From assembly GCA_000761475.1 (NCBI GenBank), contig JQNW01000004.1, positions 310,001 to 374,000 of the forward strand: a stretch of DNA of 64,000 bases. Reading direction: 5' to 3'. The position numbers and the translations under genes are program-made. Shown here one piece after another: positions 17,581 through 26,481 of this stretch. Within the stretch, counting starts at the first letter, position 1. Each line of letters opens with the position of its first letter. Origin of the DNA: Chromohalobacter israelensis (GTDB lineage Bacteria > Pseudomonadota > Gammaproteobacteria > Pseudomonadales > Halomonadaceae). The notes beneath the pieces were generated by a model. That model was given only the letters and a program-made list of their open reading frames with translations, made no database searches and was not told the DNA's origin.

Positions 17581-19476
17581 ATGGGAAAGAAAGGCAAGAA
17601 GCAGACCCGTGCCAAACGCAAGCTGAAGCGCCAGAAGAGTGTGCAATCGCCCGGCGTGGCCGGCAGCCGCCAGCCGGCACAAGGTGAAGTTGTCACCATT
17701 CCCCATGATCCTTACATGCTGGAGCGAGCGCGCACCCAGTGGCAGTTCGGGGATTGGCAGGCCCTCACCCAGCTGGCGCAACAGCCGCTGGCGCATCACC
17801 CGGATCGCGCCATGCTGGCCCTGCTGGCGGCGGCGGGTTTTATGCAGATGGGGGATATGGCGCAGGCTCGCGAGCATTTGCGCCAGTCCGAGGCCTGGGG
17901 ACAGAACGCAAAACTCATTCGCCAGGTGATGATCTCCGGCGTGCACAACAGCCTGGGGCGCGTCAGCGTGCTGGCCGGCCAGCCTGAGCGCGCTCGGCGT
18001 CACTTCGAGGGCGCTATCGCCACCGGCATGCCCGGTAGCGACACCGCTCTGCTGGCGCGGGCCAGAGCAGGGCTGCAACAGGAACAGCTGGGGATTGACC
18101 AGGCAACGCTGCCGCTGCGGGATAACCGGCCCATGATCGCGGCTCCGGTATTACCGCTGGAGCGGGCGAGGGTGCCGCGATTCCAGTTGGACAAGACGCT
18201 GGACCTGGGGGAAGCCTGGGCGGGCAATACCATCAATACCGTGATCTTCCGTCATCACGGCATCATGACGGTGGGAGAGTACCAGTACACGGCTTTCTAC
18301 GTGGACGAACACACCCTGCGCCTGGTGCGCCGCTACCTGCAGGATGACAGCCTGCAGGTATACGACCTAGCCGGGGAGTACAACCTCAAGGATGCCCACA
18401 ACAGCATCAGCCTGGGCATGGACCGTGAAGGCCATCTGCACATCAGCTACGACCACCACGCCACCCAGCTGAAATATCGCCGCAGCCTGCAGCCGCACGA
18501 TGTTCGGGAGTGGACGGACGAGTTGCCCATGACCGGGCAGAACGAGGAACGGGTGACCTACCCGACTTTCATCCTGCCCCGGCAGGACTTTCCGCTGACC
18601 CTGCTGTACCGACACGGTACCCACAACAACGGCACGGCGTATATCAAGACCTATGATGAAGCGCGGCAGGAGTGGCAGGACCACCCCAAGCCGATTCTGA
18701 GTGGCGCGGAGCAGAAACCGTGGACGGCCAACGCCTACTGGAACAATCCCGTGGTGGGGGAGGACGGCAGCCTGCACCTGAGCTTTGTCTGGCGCACCCA
18801 TACCCTGGGCGAGGAGAAGCGCGTCAACAACATCAACGTGGGCTACGCCAAGTCCTACGATAATGGCCTGAGCTGGTGGACCTCCAACCACCAGCCCTAT
18901 CAGTTGCCCATCACCCCCGCCAATGCCGAGACGATCTGGCCGGTCTCGCCCGGTAGCAACCTGATGAATCAGTGCAGCATGGCACTGGACAGCCAGCAGC
19001 GGCCGCATATCGTCTTCTACAGCAACCACCCGAGCACAGGCATACCGGCCTACCAGCATCTCTGGCATGACGGCATTGAATGGCGACACCAGTACCTAGC
19101 CCAGGCCTCACAGGAGTTCAACCTTCAGGGCGGGGGAACGCTGCAGATCCCGATCAGCCGGCCCTGTGTGCTGATCGACCGGCAAGACAATGTGCATGTT
19201 ATCTATCGGGACTGTGGACAAGAATCCGGCTTTATTAGTGCAACCCTGATGGCACCCGAGTACCTCTATGATCGAGGTGCAGTGCAGTCATTGACAGGAG
19301 ATATTGGCTTTGCCGAACCTGTTATTGACCGGGATCGCTGGCAAAGAGACCAGATGCTCGCGCTGGTGCTGCAGTTCAATGAACAGCCAAATGGTGATAG
19401 TGGCATATCTTTTAGAAAGATGAGAAGAGATCAAAGGATGGCATCTTACTCGTTGGTTGATTTTCATGTTACATAA
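17581..19476 (+). CDS. TPR plus BNR-type beta-propeller protein, possible polysaccharide lyase-like
   Basis: The protein has 631 residues. The N-terminus is very basic (GKKGKKQTRAKRKLKRQK) and has no signal peptide. Residues ~45-170 look like tetratricopeptide helices. From ~205 onward is a beta-propeller of the BNR_4 type, with repeated HNSISLGMDREGHLHISYDHH- and GEDGSLHLSFVWR-like blades and YAKSYDNGLSWW near an Asp-box. BNR_4 propellers include carbohydrate-active enzymes such as ulvan-lyase families and uncharacterised sulfated-glycan binders, so binding or cleavage of the locus polysaccharide is plausible, but the cellular location is unclear. It starts 21 bases after the coiled-coil gene; its stop overlaps the following decayed gene as TAATG. 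Confidence 0.7.
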   Translation: MGKKGKKQTRAKRKLKRQKSVQSPGVAGSRQPAQGEVVTIPHDPYMLERARTQWQFGDWQALTQLAQQPLAHHPDRAMLALLAAAGFMQMGDMAQAREHLRQSEAWGQNAKLIRQVMISGVHNSLGRVSVLAGQPERARRHFEGAIATGMPGSDTALLARARAGLQQEQLGIDQATLPLRDNRPMIAAPVLPLERARVPRFQLDKTLDLGEAWAGNTINTVIFRHHGIMTVGEYQYTAFYVDEHTLRLVRRYLQDDSLQVYDLAGEYNLKDAHNSISLGMDREGHLHISYDHHATQLKYRRSLQPHDVREWTDELPMTGQNEERVTYPTFILPRQDFPLTLLYRHGTHNNGTAYIKTYDEARQEWQDHPKPILSGAEQKPWTANAYWNNPVVGEDGSLHLSFVWRTHTLGEEKRVNNINVGYAKSYDNGLSWWTSNHQPYQLPITPANAETIWPVSPGSNLMNQCSMALDSQQRPHIVFYSNHPSTGIPAYQHLWHDGIEWRHQYLAQASQEFNLQGGGTLQIPISRPCVLIDRQDNVHVIYRDCGQESGFISATLMAPEYLYDRGAVQSLTGDIGFAEPVIDRDRWQRDQMLALVLQFNEQPNGDSGISFRKMRRDQRMASYSLVDFHVT

Positions 19477-20047
19477 TGAATCAGAAAACAGACCAGTTTT
19501 ATTACGGCCAGGGCGATAAAGCAATTGTGTTGCACTCAGAATTTTCGGCCAAGACGATTAACTGTATGGATACCTTGCAGTCACGCAACGCAACAACACC
19601 TTTGTTCTGATCGAGCTACAGCAGCAATTGATTCCCTACCTTAAGGAAACTACCTTTTTCTACCCCAGCGCTCACATTGTTAAAAGAGTACTATGGAAGG
19701 CTTGATGTGCCCTACGTCAAAGGGCGTGGCTGGCCGGAATGCCGGGCGCACACTGGTGTTGCATCAGGGAATAAGGGTCATGTTGCCGAATGGTTGAAGA
19801 AGCACCTTCCTGAAATTGATGCAGGTGACGCAATCGAAGCGTTTTCTGTAGACAGTCAGAGCTTCGACAGCACGCTTAAGAGGGTTGGGCCCCACGGGCC
19901 GATTGATGTACTCCAGATTAATGCCGAGGGAAAATCGTTTATTTTGAGTTGTATCATTTGGATGAGTTTCGGAAGGCTAAGATTTCAATGTATTTGTATT
20001 CGGAAGGTTTGCAATGCTTTATTTATCCGAAAATTGTATTGGGCTAA
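19476..20047 (+). pseudogene. Decayed FkbM-family methyltransferase
   Basis: Homology-like pieces run through this region in shifting frames. They begin with MNQKTDQFYYGQGDKAIVLH from the ATG at 19476, then in another frame NTFVLIELQQQLIPYLKET and FFYPSAHIVKRVLWKA. The core GPIDVLQINAEG (around 19899-19934) resembles the FkbM motif ID-L-IDVEG, and the last piece EFRKAKISMYLYSEGL ends at a stop at 20045-20047. At least three frameshifts and large missing parts make it non-functional. Normal FkbM proteins are ~230-280 residues and O-methylate sugars or small molecules. It suggests that the ancestral glycan was methylated at a position no longer modified. Confidence 0.65.
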
Positions 20048-20076
20048 GTGTTTAAATATTGATGCCGGAGATTTGT

Positions 20077-23000
20077 GTGAGTAACTTGAAAAAAGGGAAT
20101 CAAGCGTTCGTAAGGGAAGAATACGAAACTGCAAAGATGTTTTACCAAAAGGCGCTTGATGGTCATCCGGATTTGGCCGGACTTATCCGATTCAATATAA
20201 AGATGGCTGAGAGGCGAGGAAGTAGAAAAGCAACCGTTTCAAGCGGTTTTCAGATCAAACGACCTTCTATAGATATAGTAATTCCTGTTTTTAACGCGTT
20301 GGATGACGTCAGGCAGTGCGTGGCTTCAATCAAAAAGCATCGCGGCGAATACGGTGGTAAAAATATCATCGTAAATGATGGATCTGATGAAGATACGACA
20401 AAATTCTTGCAGGCTATCTGTGGGAAAGATGATGACTTTGAGTTAATAGAGCATAAGTCAAACCTTGGATATACAAAGACAGTAAATGATGGGTTGAAAA
20501 GGTCATCTTCTGATTTTGTCATAACGTTAAATAGCGATACTGTCGTCACGCCGGGTTGGTTGGATGGATTGATTCGATGCATGAATCATGATGAACGGAT
20601 CGGAGTTGTCGGTCCCTTATCTAATGCAGCAAGCTGGCAAAGTGTGCCAAAACTGAAGGATGGAGATGGAAGTTTTTGTATAAATGAAGTTCCAGATGGT
20701 TTTAGTTTTGAGTCATTTTCCTCTCTAGTGACCCAGGTGGCAGTGCCTACTTATCCTAGGCTTCCGTTTATTAATGGGTTCTGCTTTATGATTAGAAGAG
20801 CGGTTTTAGATAAGGTAGGGTTGTTAGATGAGGAGCTATTTCCATCCGGATATGGCGAAGAGAATGATTTTTGCATAAGGGTCCTCGATGCTGGGTTTGA
20901 TCTCGCCGTAGCTGACGATGTCTACGTTTATCATTCAAAGTCGAAAAGCTTCGGTCATGAGAGGAGAAAAGTCCTCTCTCAGAAGGGTTCTGATAATCTA
21001 AGAGCTAAGCATGGTGTGCCTAAGTACAAAGACTTGGTGGATAAGGTTAAAGATAGTGCATCATTAGACTTGGTTAGGGATAGAATAAGCAACGCACTTG
21101 CACAAAAAGATATCTTGTATGGCAATGACGCGCTAGGCAAGATGAAAATTGTTTTTGTTCTTCCTGTAAGAGGCGGGGGAGGTGGTGCACATTCTGTTGT
21201 CCAAGAAGCACACGCCATGAGAGCGTTGGGTATTAATGCTAAGGTAGGTGTTGAATCCGCCAATTATAATAGGTTTATTGAAAGCTACCCGAGTTTGAAA
21301 GAAAAAGATAAGTTATTTTTAAGTATTGATAGTCTTGAAGCTTCTGGTGTGTTGGCAAGGTGCGATGTGCTCGTTGCTACAGTATACAAGTCAGTGAAGT
21401 TTGTTAAAAGTATTTGTGAAAAGCATCCGCACATATTACCTGCCTATTACATTCAAGACTATGAGCCTTATTTTTTTGATCAAGGAAGTAATGAGCGATT
21501 GCTGGCCGCACAAACTTATGAGGAAATGCACGGTGCGTTTTGTTTTGCGAAAACCCACTGGATAGCTAATGAGGTTTATAAGCACCATCGTGTTCGGGTG
21601 AACAAAGTAGCGCCTAGTATTGACCATGATGTGTACTATCCGGGGTTTGAGGCACGAGAAAAGATTGTGATTAGTGCCATGATAAGGCCCAAAACACCGT
21701 ATCGCGGCTCCGAGAGAACGATGGAGCTATTTGATTATTTGAATAAGGAGTTTGGTTCAAAAGTTGAGCTGGTTGTATTTGGTTGCGATTCCTCTGATGA
21801 GTTTTTTGAAACATACAATTCGAAATTAGCGTTCAAAAGCCTCGGCGTGTTGACCCGTGAAGGGGTGTCCACCGCCCTTAGAGGTAGTGATATATTTGTT
21901 GATCTTTCGGATTATCAGGCATTTGGCAGAACCGCACTTGAGGCGATGGCATGCGCCTGCGTTCCGGTGGTCACGAAGCATGGGGGAACTGATGAGTATG
22001 CATTGGATGGCGTTAATTCATTCGTAGTAGACAGTTTTGATCTCTCTGAATCAGCAGAGAAAGCGAGCCAGTTGATCTCGTCGCCCTCACTGTTACATCG
22101 AATGAGAATGGCAGCGTTAGAAACGGCTTCCAATTTCAGTCCTCATCGTGCAGCAGTTTCCGAAGTTGCGGCCTTTGCTCGTGCACTGGAAAGGCACCGT
22201 TTAACAAACCCTAAATCCGAAAAGAAAAAGCTTGTTGTACATCCATCCAGGCGAGGAGATGGAGTGCCCGCAGGATCGGGATTCGTACGAACTGTTCTGC
22301 CTTACAACCACAGAAACATAACTAAGGCGTATGATGTTGAAATAATTGATCATCTACCCGACCCAAGTGAGTTTGATCGGTGTATTCTGCAGAGAGATGT
22401 TGAGCCTCATGATTTGAATGATATTAAGTTGTGGGTTGAGCGAGTCAAATCAGCAGGTAAAGAGTACATTTATGAAGTAGATGATGATCTTTTAGACTCA
22501 ACTGGACTTGTGCAGCGTGGTTATCGTAAGGATCCAGTAGTCTTGGCTGAGAAAGTTAAGTTTTTAGCTTCTGGAGCGAGCTTGGTTACTGTTTCTACAG
22601 GCAGTCTCCGTGATATTTTTTATCCGTTGAATAAAAATATACAGGTAGTGCCTAACGCGCTTGATGAAAATCTATGGAAACTAGAGCATCAAAGAAATCA
22701 TGTCGGTGTGGATTTTGGGCGATCTAAAGACGTAATAAAAATTGGTTATATAGGAACTGATTCCCACGCTGAGGATTTGAAATTAATAGCGCCAGCGATG
22801 AAGGCGCTAGAGGAGAAGTATGGTTCACGTATCGAAATTGAAATTATAGGCGCTTTCCAGAATAAAGAACCTTTATTTGGAAAGCGAGTTCCATTGCCCA
22901 GAGCTACTGATTACCCTTCATTTGTGAAGTGGTTATTAAAGCGTGTTCATTGGGATATTGGCCTGATTCCTTTGGTAGATGACAGATTTAATGCAAGTAA

Positions 23001-23250
23001 GAGTAACCTGAAGTTTTTGGAGTATGCTGCGTTAGAGATGGCTATCGTAGTCTCCGATGTGTCAACATATCGGAATATTGCGAACACCAAGAATAGTTTT
23101 ATGGTAGAAAATGATTCTGATGCTTGGTTCCAAGCTGTTGAGTTGCTTTTGAAGGATTCTAATAGACGTCATTTACTGTCATCTGCTGCAAGAGGGACGG
23201 TTTGTGAAAGCTGGTCTCTTGCTGCTCAAGATTACTCTTTTATTTGCTAG
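20077..23250 (+). CDS. Large three-domain glycosyltransferase (GT2 + GT4-like + GT4-like)
   Basis: The protein has 1057 residues. The GTG start at 20077 is chosen because GGAG lies 6 bases upstream and it opens directly into a TPR-like helix pair. Residues ~65-320 are a GT2 domain (IDIVIPVFNALDDV, NLGYTKTVNDG and the acidic LNSDT). Residues ~355-700 are a WsaF/GT4-like domain (IVFVLPVRGGGGGAHSVVQE, AFGRTALEAMACACVPV). Residues ~715-1055 are another GT-B domain (YEVDDDLLD, IGYIGTDSHAEDL) like that in the gene at 36559. Three catalytic domains suggest that it builds an oligosaccharide segment alone. It is clearly AT-richer than its flanks, pointing to horizontal acquisition. No membrane helix is seen. 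Confidence 0.85.
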   Translation: MSNLKKGNQAFVREEYETAKMFYQKALDGHPDLAGLIRFNIKMAERRGSRKATVSSGFQIKRPSIDIVIPVFNALDDVRQCVASIKKHRGEYGGKNIIVNDGSDEDTTKFLQAICGKDDDFELIEHKSNLGYTKTVNDGLKRSSSDFVITLNSDTVVTPGWLDGLIRCMNHDERIGVVGPLSNAASWQSVPKLKDGDGSFCINEVPDGFSFESFSSLVTQVAVPTYPRLPFINGFCFMIRRAVLDKVGLLDEELFPSGYGEENDFCIRVLDAGFDLAVADDVYVYHSKSKSFGHERRKVLSQKGSDNLRAKHGVPKYKDLVDKVKDSASLDLVRDRISNALAQKDILYGNDALGKMKIVFVLPVRGGGGGAHSVVQEAHAMRALGINAKVGVESANYNRFIESYPSLKEKDKLFLSIDSLEASGVLARCDVLVATVYKSVKFVKSICEKHPHILPAYYIQDYEPYFFDQGSNERLLAAQTYEEMHGAFCFAKTHWIANEVYKHHRVRVNKVAPSIDHDVYYPGFEAREKIVISAMIRPKTPYRGSERTMELFDYLNKEFGSKVELVVFGCDSSDEFFETYNSKLAFKSLGVLTREGVSTALRGSDIFVDLSDYQAFGRTALEAMACACVPVVTKHGGTDEYALDGVNSFVVDSFDLSESAEKASQLISSPSLLHRMRMAALETASNFSPHRAAVSEVAAFARALERHRLTNPKSEKKKLVVHPSRRGDGVPAGSGFVRTVLPYNHRNITKAYDVEIIDHLPDPSEFDRCILQRDVEPHDLNDIKLWVERVKSAGKEYIYEVDDDLLDSTGLVQRGYRKDPVVLAEKVKFLASGASLVTVSTGSLRDIFYPLNKNIQVVPNALDENLWKLEHQRNHVGVDFGRSKDVIKIGYIGTDSHAEDLKLIAPAMKALEEKYGSRIEIEIIGAFQNKEPLFGKRVPLPRATDYPSFVKWLLKRVHWDIGLIPLVDDRFNASKSNLKFLEYAALEMAIVVSDVSTYRNIANTKNSFMVENDSDAWFQAVELLLKDSNRRHLLSSAARGTVCESWSLAAQDYSFIC

Positions 23251-23280
23251 TATTTAATACGAATTACTATAGGAGCGGTT

Positions 23281-24072
23281 ATGAAGCCTAATTTTCTAGG
23301 AATTGGCGCACAAAAGTCTGGCACGACTTGGTTGCACTATATGTTGATTCAGCACCCGGAGATTTTTCTACCGAAGGCTCAAAAAGAACTGCATTTTTTT
23401 GATAATAAGGCTAATTACAATAAGGGCTTGGATTTCTATGAGTCATTTTTTTCTGACCAAACTACCGAGGTTTCGGTAGGTGAAATAACTCCAGGATATA
23501 TGTGGTCTGATGATACACTTAGCAAGAAATATTCGATTAATGAATTTCGATTTTCTACTCCTGAACGTGTTCAAAAGATATTGGGTGACGACGTAAAGTT
23601 CATAGTAATTTTACGTGATCCCGTGATTCGTGCTGTGTCAGCTTATTTTCATCACCTTAAAAGGAATAGAGTTTCTGTAGCCGACAGTATATTGGATATT
23701 AAAGGTTTCGGCTTGTTGCATATTGGTTTTTATTATCGTAATTTGCGGCGTTGGTTCGAAATATTTGGTCGTGATAGTTTTCATGTCGCTACTTTCGAAG
23801 AGTTGAACGAAAATAAAGAACGGTACTTGAGGAGTGTATTCGAATTTCTTGGTGTAGATAGCGATTTTGTTCCAGTGGCCCAAGATAAAAAATATCAAAT
23901 AAATGCGGATTATTATCTCAGCGAGACTGGTGCGTATATGCTTAAAGGTGGATCTGAAGATCTTGAGGCAGTAAGTTTAAGTGAGGTTGAATCACTTAAA
24001 GTTCTTTATTCTGAGGATGCTAATTTGTTACGCGATGTCTATGAGGTTGATACCTCTTTATGGGGCTATTGA
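23281..24072 (+). CDS. PAPS-dependent carbohydrate sulfotransferase
   Basis: The protein has 263 residues. The 5'-phosphosulfate loop is QKSGTTWLHYM near residue 12, and the 3'-phosphate motif is ILRDPVIRAVSAYFHH near residue 113, in the positions expected for the Sulfotransfer_1 fold. It would transfer sulfate from PAPS to a sugar hydroxyl of the capsule chain in the cytoplasm. AGGAG lies 5 bases before the ATG. Its neighbours are glycosyltransferases, so a polysaccharide acceptor is more likely than a small molecule. It is AT-rich like the rest of this island. It is the only intact sulfotransferase in the window. Confidence 0.88.
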   Translation: MKPNFLGIGAQKSGTTWLHYMLIQHPEIFLPKAQKELHFFDNKANYNKGLDFYESFFSDQTTEVSVGEITPGYMWSDDTLSKKYSINEFRFSTPERVQKILGDDVKFIVILRDPVIRAVSAYFHHLKRNRVSVADSILDIKGFGLLHIGFYYRNLRRWFEIFGRDSFHVATFEELNENKERYLRSVFEFLGVDSDFVPVAQDKKYQINADYYLSETGAYMLKGGSEDLEAVSLSEVESLKVLYSEDANLLRDVYEVDTSLWGY

Positions 24073-24231
24073 TAGTATTAGATTTTAGGAATTTGATCGC
24101 TTGCACTTCGAGAGTTGAGGTTTTCGCTGTTGAAACTTTTGGTTCTGATTGTGATTGGTTTATCGATCGGCTTGGTCACCGTTAGTTTAAGGCATCGGTT
24201 TTGATTAACCCTAGATTATCCGAGGGCAACA

Positions 24232-25035
24232 ATGGTTAAAAATTTGCTTTTTTTCACGGTAGCCAACTCTGGGTACTATAAGTTCGTTCCTATATATATA
24301 TATTTTGTTTTAAGAGCGAATGAAAATTCCCACGTAGAAATTTGCGTAGAATCACTGGGTGATTTTTATTCGAAACACGGAAGAGCGATGGATTGGCTTG
24401 GTAGTCATTATGGAGGGGGCTTCACGGTAAGGGAATCTAATTGGTTTGGGAAGGTTATTCCCAATTCCATACGTTTTATTGAAACCCCGGTTACAAAAGG
24501 TTTTCAGTATGTTTATATCGGTGATGTTGATATAGTTGTATTCGATGGCGATATAATGGATCGTCATCTGGAAAATATGAATAACCATGCTATTCCGTTT
24601 TCCAATATAATTAGAATGAACTCTGCTAGTGATAAGATGCCTAGATTGACAGGGTGTCATTTTGCCCCTTTTAGCGTTCAATATCCGGTGCCTGACTTTT
24701 CGGACCTTGACTATGAAAAGCTAAATGATGAACGACTTCTGCATGAGTTGCTTCGCCGTAAGGGGTATACCATTCCGATTGGCCTTAAGTATAGACCTGT
24801 TCATGGGATTCATGTAAGTCCAAACCGGAAAGCGCATGATAATGATCGTCCTTCTTGGAACTTGGGTAACGAAATATATAACTTGAAGTTTATGGAATGT
24901 ATTGAAGATTCTAAGGAGTTTCGAGATTTTTATTTCACGTTAAATGTGGATAGTAAATCCTACCTGTTACTTATTGAAGCTCTTTTAACTGATCAATCGG
25001 AAGCATTAATTGATGCGATGCGAAAGCATCTATAG
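24232..25035 (+). CDS. Putative DxD-type glycosyltransferase
   Basis: The protein has 267 residues. YVYIGDVDIVVFDGDI near residue 95 carries a DVD motif typical of GT-A enzymes that bind a nucleotide sugar through a metal ion, and a later KYRPVHGIHVSP segment could supply the usual C-terminal His. The first hydrophobic strand (KNLLFFTVANSGYY) is consistent with a Rossmann-like start, not a signal peptide. GAGGG precedes the ATG. It follows the sulfotransferase after a 159-base gap in which I see no gene. The family is not firmly identified; a GT8-like or small capsule-specific transferase is the best guess. Confidence 0.6.
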   Translation: MVKNLLFFTVANSGYYKFVPIYIYFVLRANENSHVEICVESLGDFYSKHGRAMDWLGSHYGGGFTVRESNWFGKVIPNSIRFIETPVTKGFQYVYIGDVDIVVFDGDIMDRHLENMNNHAIPFSNIIRMNSASDKMPRLTGCHFAPFSVQYPVPDFSDLDYEKLNDERLLHELLRRKGYTIPIGLKYRPVHGIHVSPNRKAHDNDRPSWNLGNEIYNLKFMECIEDSKEFRDFYFTLNVDSKSYLLLIEALLTDQSEALIDAMRKHL

Positions 25036-25079
25036 ATTATTTTCAATAATTGATAAGTTGGTTGCGTAGCGTTAAGTGC

Positions 25080-26098
25080 CTAAGTAAAAGAAATCCGATA
25101 TTCATCACCAACGCCTGACAACACTTCATGAAGATGCTGTGTCAGCGATTGGAAGCTGGTGTAGGCGGTCACTGGGAGCCACTCATACTTGATCTTGCGC
25201 CAGAGAATCTCGATCAGGTTCAGCTCAGGCGAATACGTTGACAGATAGACCACATGAACGCGATGGTTCAGCCATTCCAAGCGTTTGCGCTTGAAAAGCG
25301 CCGAGCGATGAATGCTGGCATTGTCGAGGACCACGATGGCGAAGGCATCTGGGGATTTCTGTGTCACCAACTGATCGAAGGCCTCGACGACGACCTCGGT
25401 GGTCACGGTCTCAGTGGTCGAATGATAGATCAGCTTGCCCTGTCGGCTCAGGAAGCCCAGCACATTCAGGCGCTGACTGCGTGAATAGGCGGGGATTTCC
25501 AGAGGGCAGCCCACCGGACTCCATGCATACGGCACGGCAGATGACTGAGAAAAACCCGATTCGTCAAAGTAGTAGAGCGTCACTTCACCGGCCTCTTCCC
25601 ACTGCTGGAGAACGGACAGCAGGCCTTGGGTATGGCGGAAATCCGTTTCATCACGCCGATCTTTCAGTGATCGCCGGGCGCGTTTGAAGCGGTAGCCGTT
25701 TTTTTTAGCAACCGCTTGATCGGCGAGGTGCTCGCGGGCTTACCCGTTTCTTCTTGAAAGCGCGCCCGTACCGTTTTGATTTGATGGGGATATTCTTCAA
25801 CCAGGGTCTTTAGACGTTCGTGGTCTTGTTCGTCGTAACGAGGAGGTCGACCGCTGCGCGGCTTATCCTTGAGCCCCTTCACTCCGTCATTTTCCCAGGC
25901 GGTTAGCCAAATTGAGACAGTCTCTCGAGTCGCTCCCAAAATATCGCTGATCTGATCGATCGTATACCTTTGATGGCTCAGCAGAATGGCATGAGCACGT
26001 CGACGCAGAGCAGGCTTCTCTGCGTGTCGATAGGTATCCTCTAAGACTTGGAGGTCGGTGTCGGATAGAGTTTTCACGAAGCGGTACGTCATGCTCAT
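25080..26098 (-). CDS. IS630-family transposase, made by -1 frameshift of two frames
   Basis: The first frame (26098 down to 25664, 144 residues) holds a winged/homeodomain-like helix-turn-helix (YTIDQISDILGATRETVSIWL). It stops soon after the run of A's. The second frame, open from the same run to 25080, gives KKNGYRFKRARRSLKD, then the DDE core with YYFDESGFS, VVLDNASIHRS and the glutamate in ELNLIEILWRKIKYEWL. A -1 slip on the A8 tract joins them to a ~340-residue protein, the usual length in the family. Translated independently, the second frame alone (25583-25080) would lack part of the core. Either programmed frameshifting or a mutation could explain this; the slippery run favours the first. 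Confidence 0.85.
25699..25706 (-). promoter_or_regulatory. A8 slippery site for -1 frameshift
   Basis: Eight T's on the + strand are eight A's in the transposase mRNA, read CTA AAA AAA ACG in the first frame. Slipping one base back gives AAC GGC TAC and the conserved continuation of the transposase. No strong downstream stem-loop was found by eye. Confidence 0.65.
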
Positions 26099-26481
26099 TA
26101 TCCTGGTTCAGCCAATCATGACTGAGCAGCATAGCGGAAAATTTTTAGGTCAGCACTTATTGAGAGGCTACAGCTAAATCTCATTAGGTTGCGATTCCAA
26201 GCGGTAAGAAAATAAATGAGGGTAAGTTTGGTTTAAAAATTTTTCATGATTTTCATAGTCGGTTTTCCGGGGGTGGTAATGTATATCAGCAATTCTAGAA
26301 ATTTCATATTTATTCATATTCCGAAATGTGGTGGTGAATCCTTCAGTGAAATGCTTTCTAACTCCTCGACGGTGGTTGATATTGAAATTGGGTCTACTGA
26401 GTTAGGTGTGAAGACAGTTTCGAATCTAAGGCCTATTTATGGGATTTGGAAGCACTCTACTGCCATCCAGCTTAAAGAAAT

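Larger units (their letters stand above)
25075..26157 (-). mobile_element. IS630-family insertion sequence
   Basis: The element is about 1083 bp with short imperfect terminal repeats. The left end reads AGTGCCTAAGTAAAA from 25075, and the right end read inward is AGTGCTGACCTAAAA from 26157. It is flanked by TA on both sides (25073-25074 and 26158-26159), the known target duplication of the family. The transposase is encoded in two overlapping frames joined at an A8 tract. It lies between two parts of the AT-rich sugar-modifying island and does not interrupt a recognisable gene. Confidence 0.85.
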
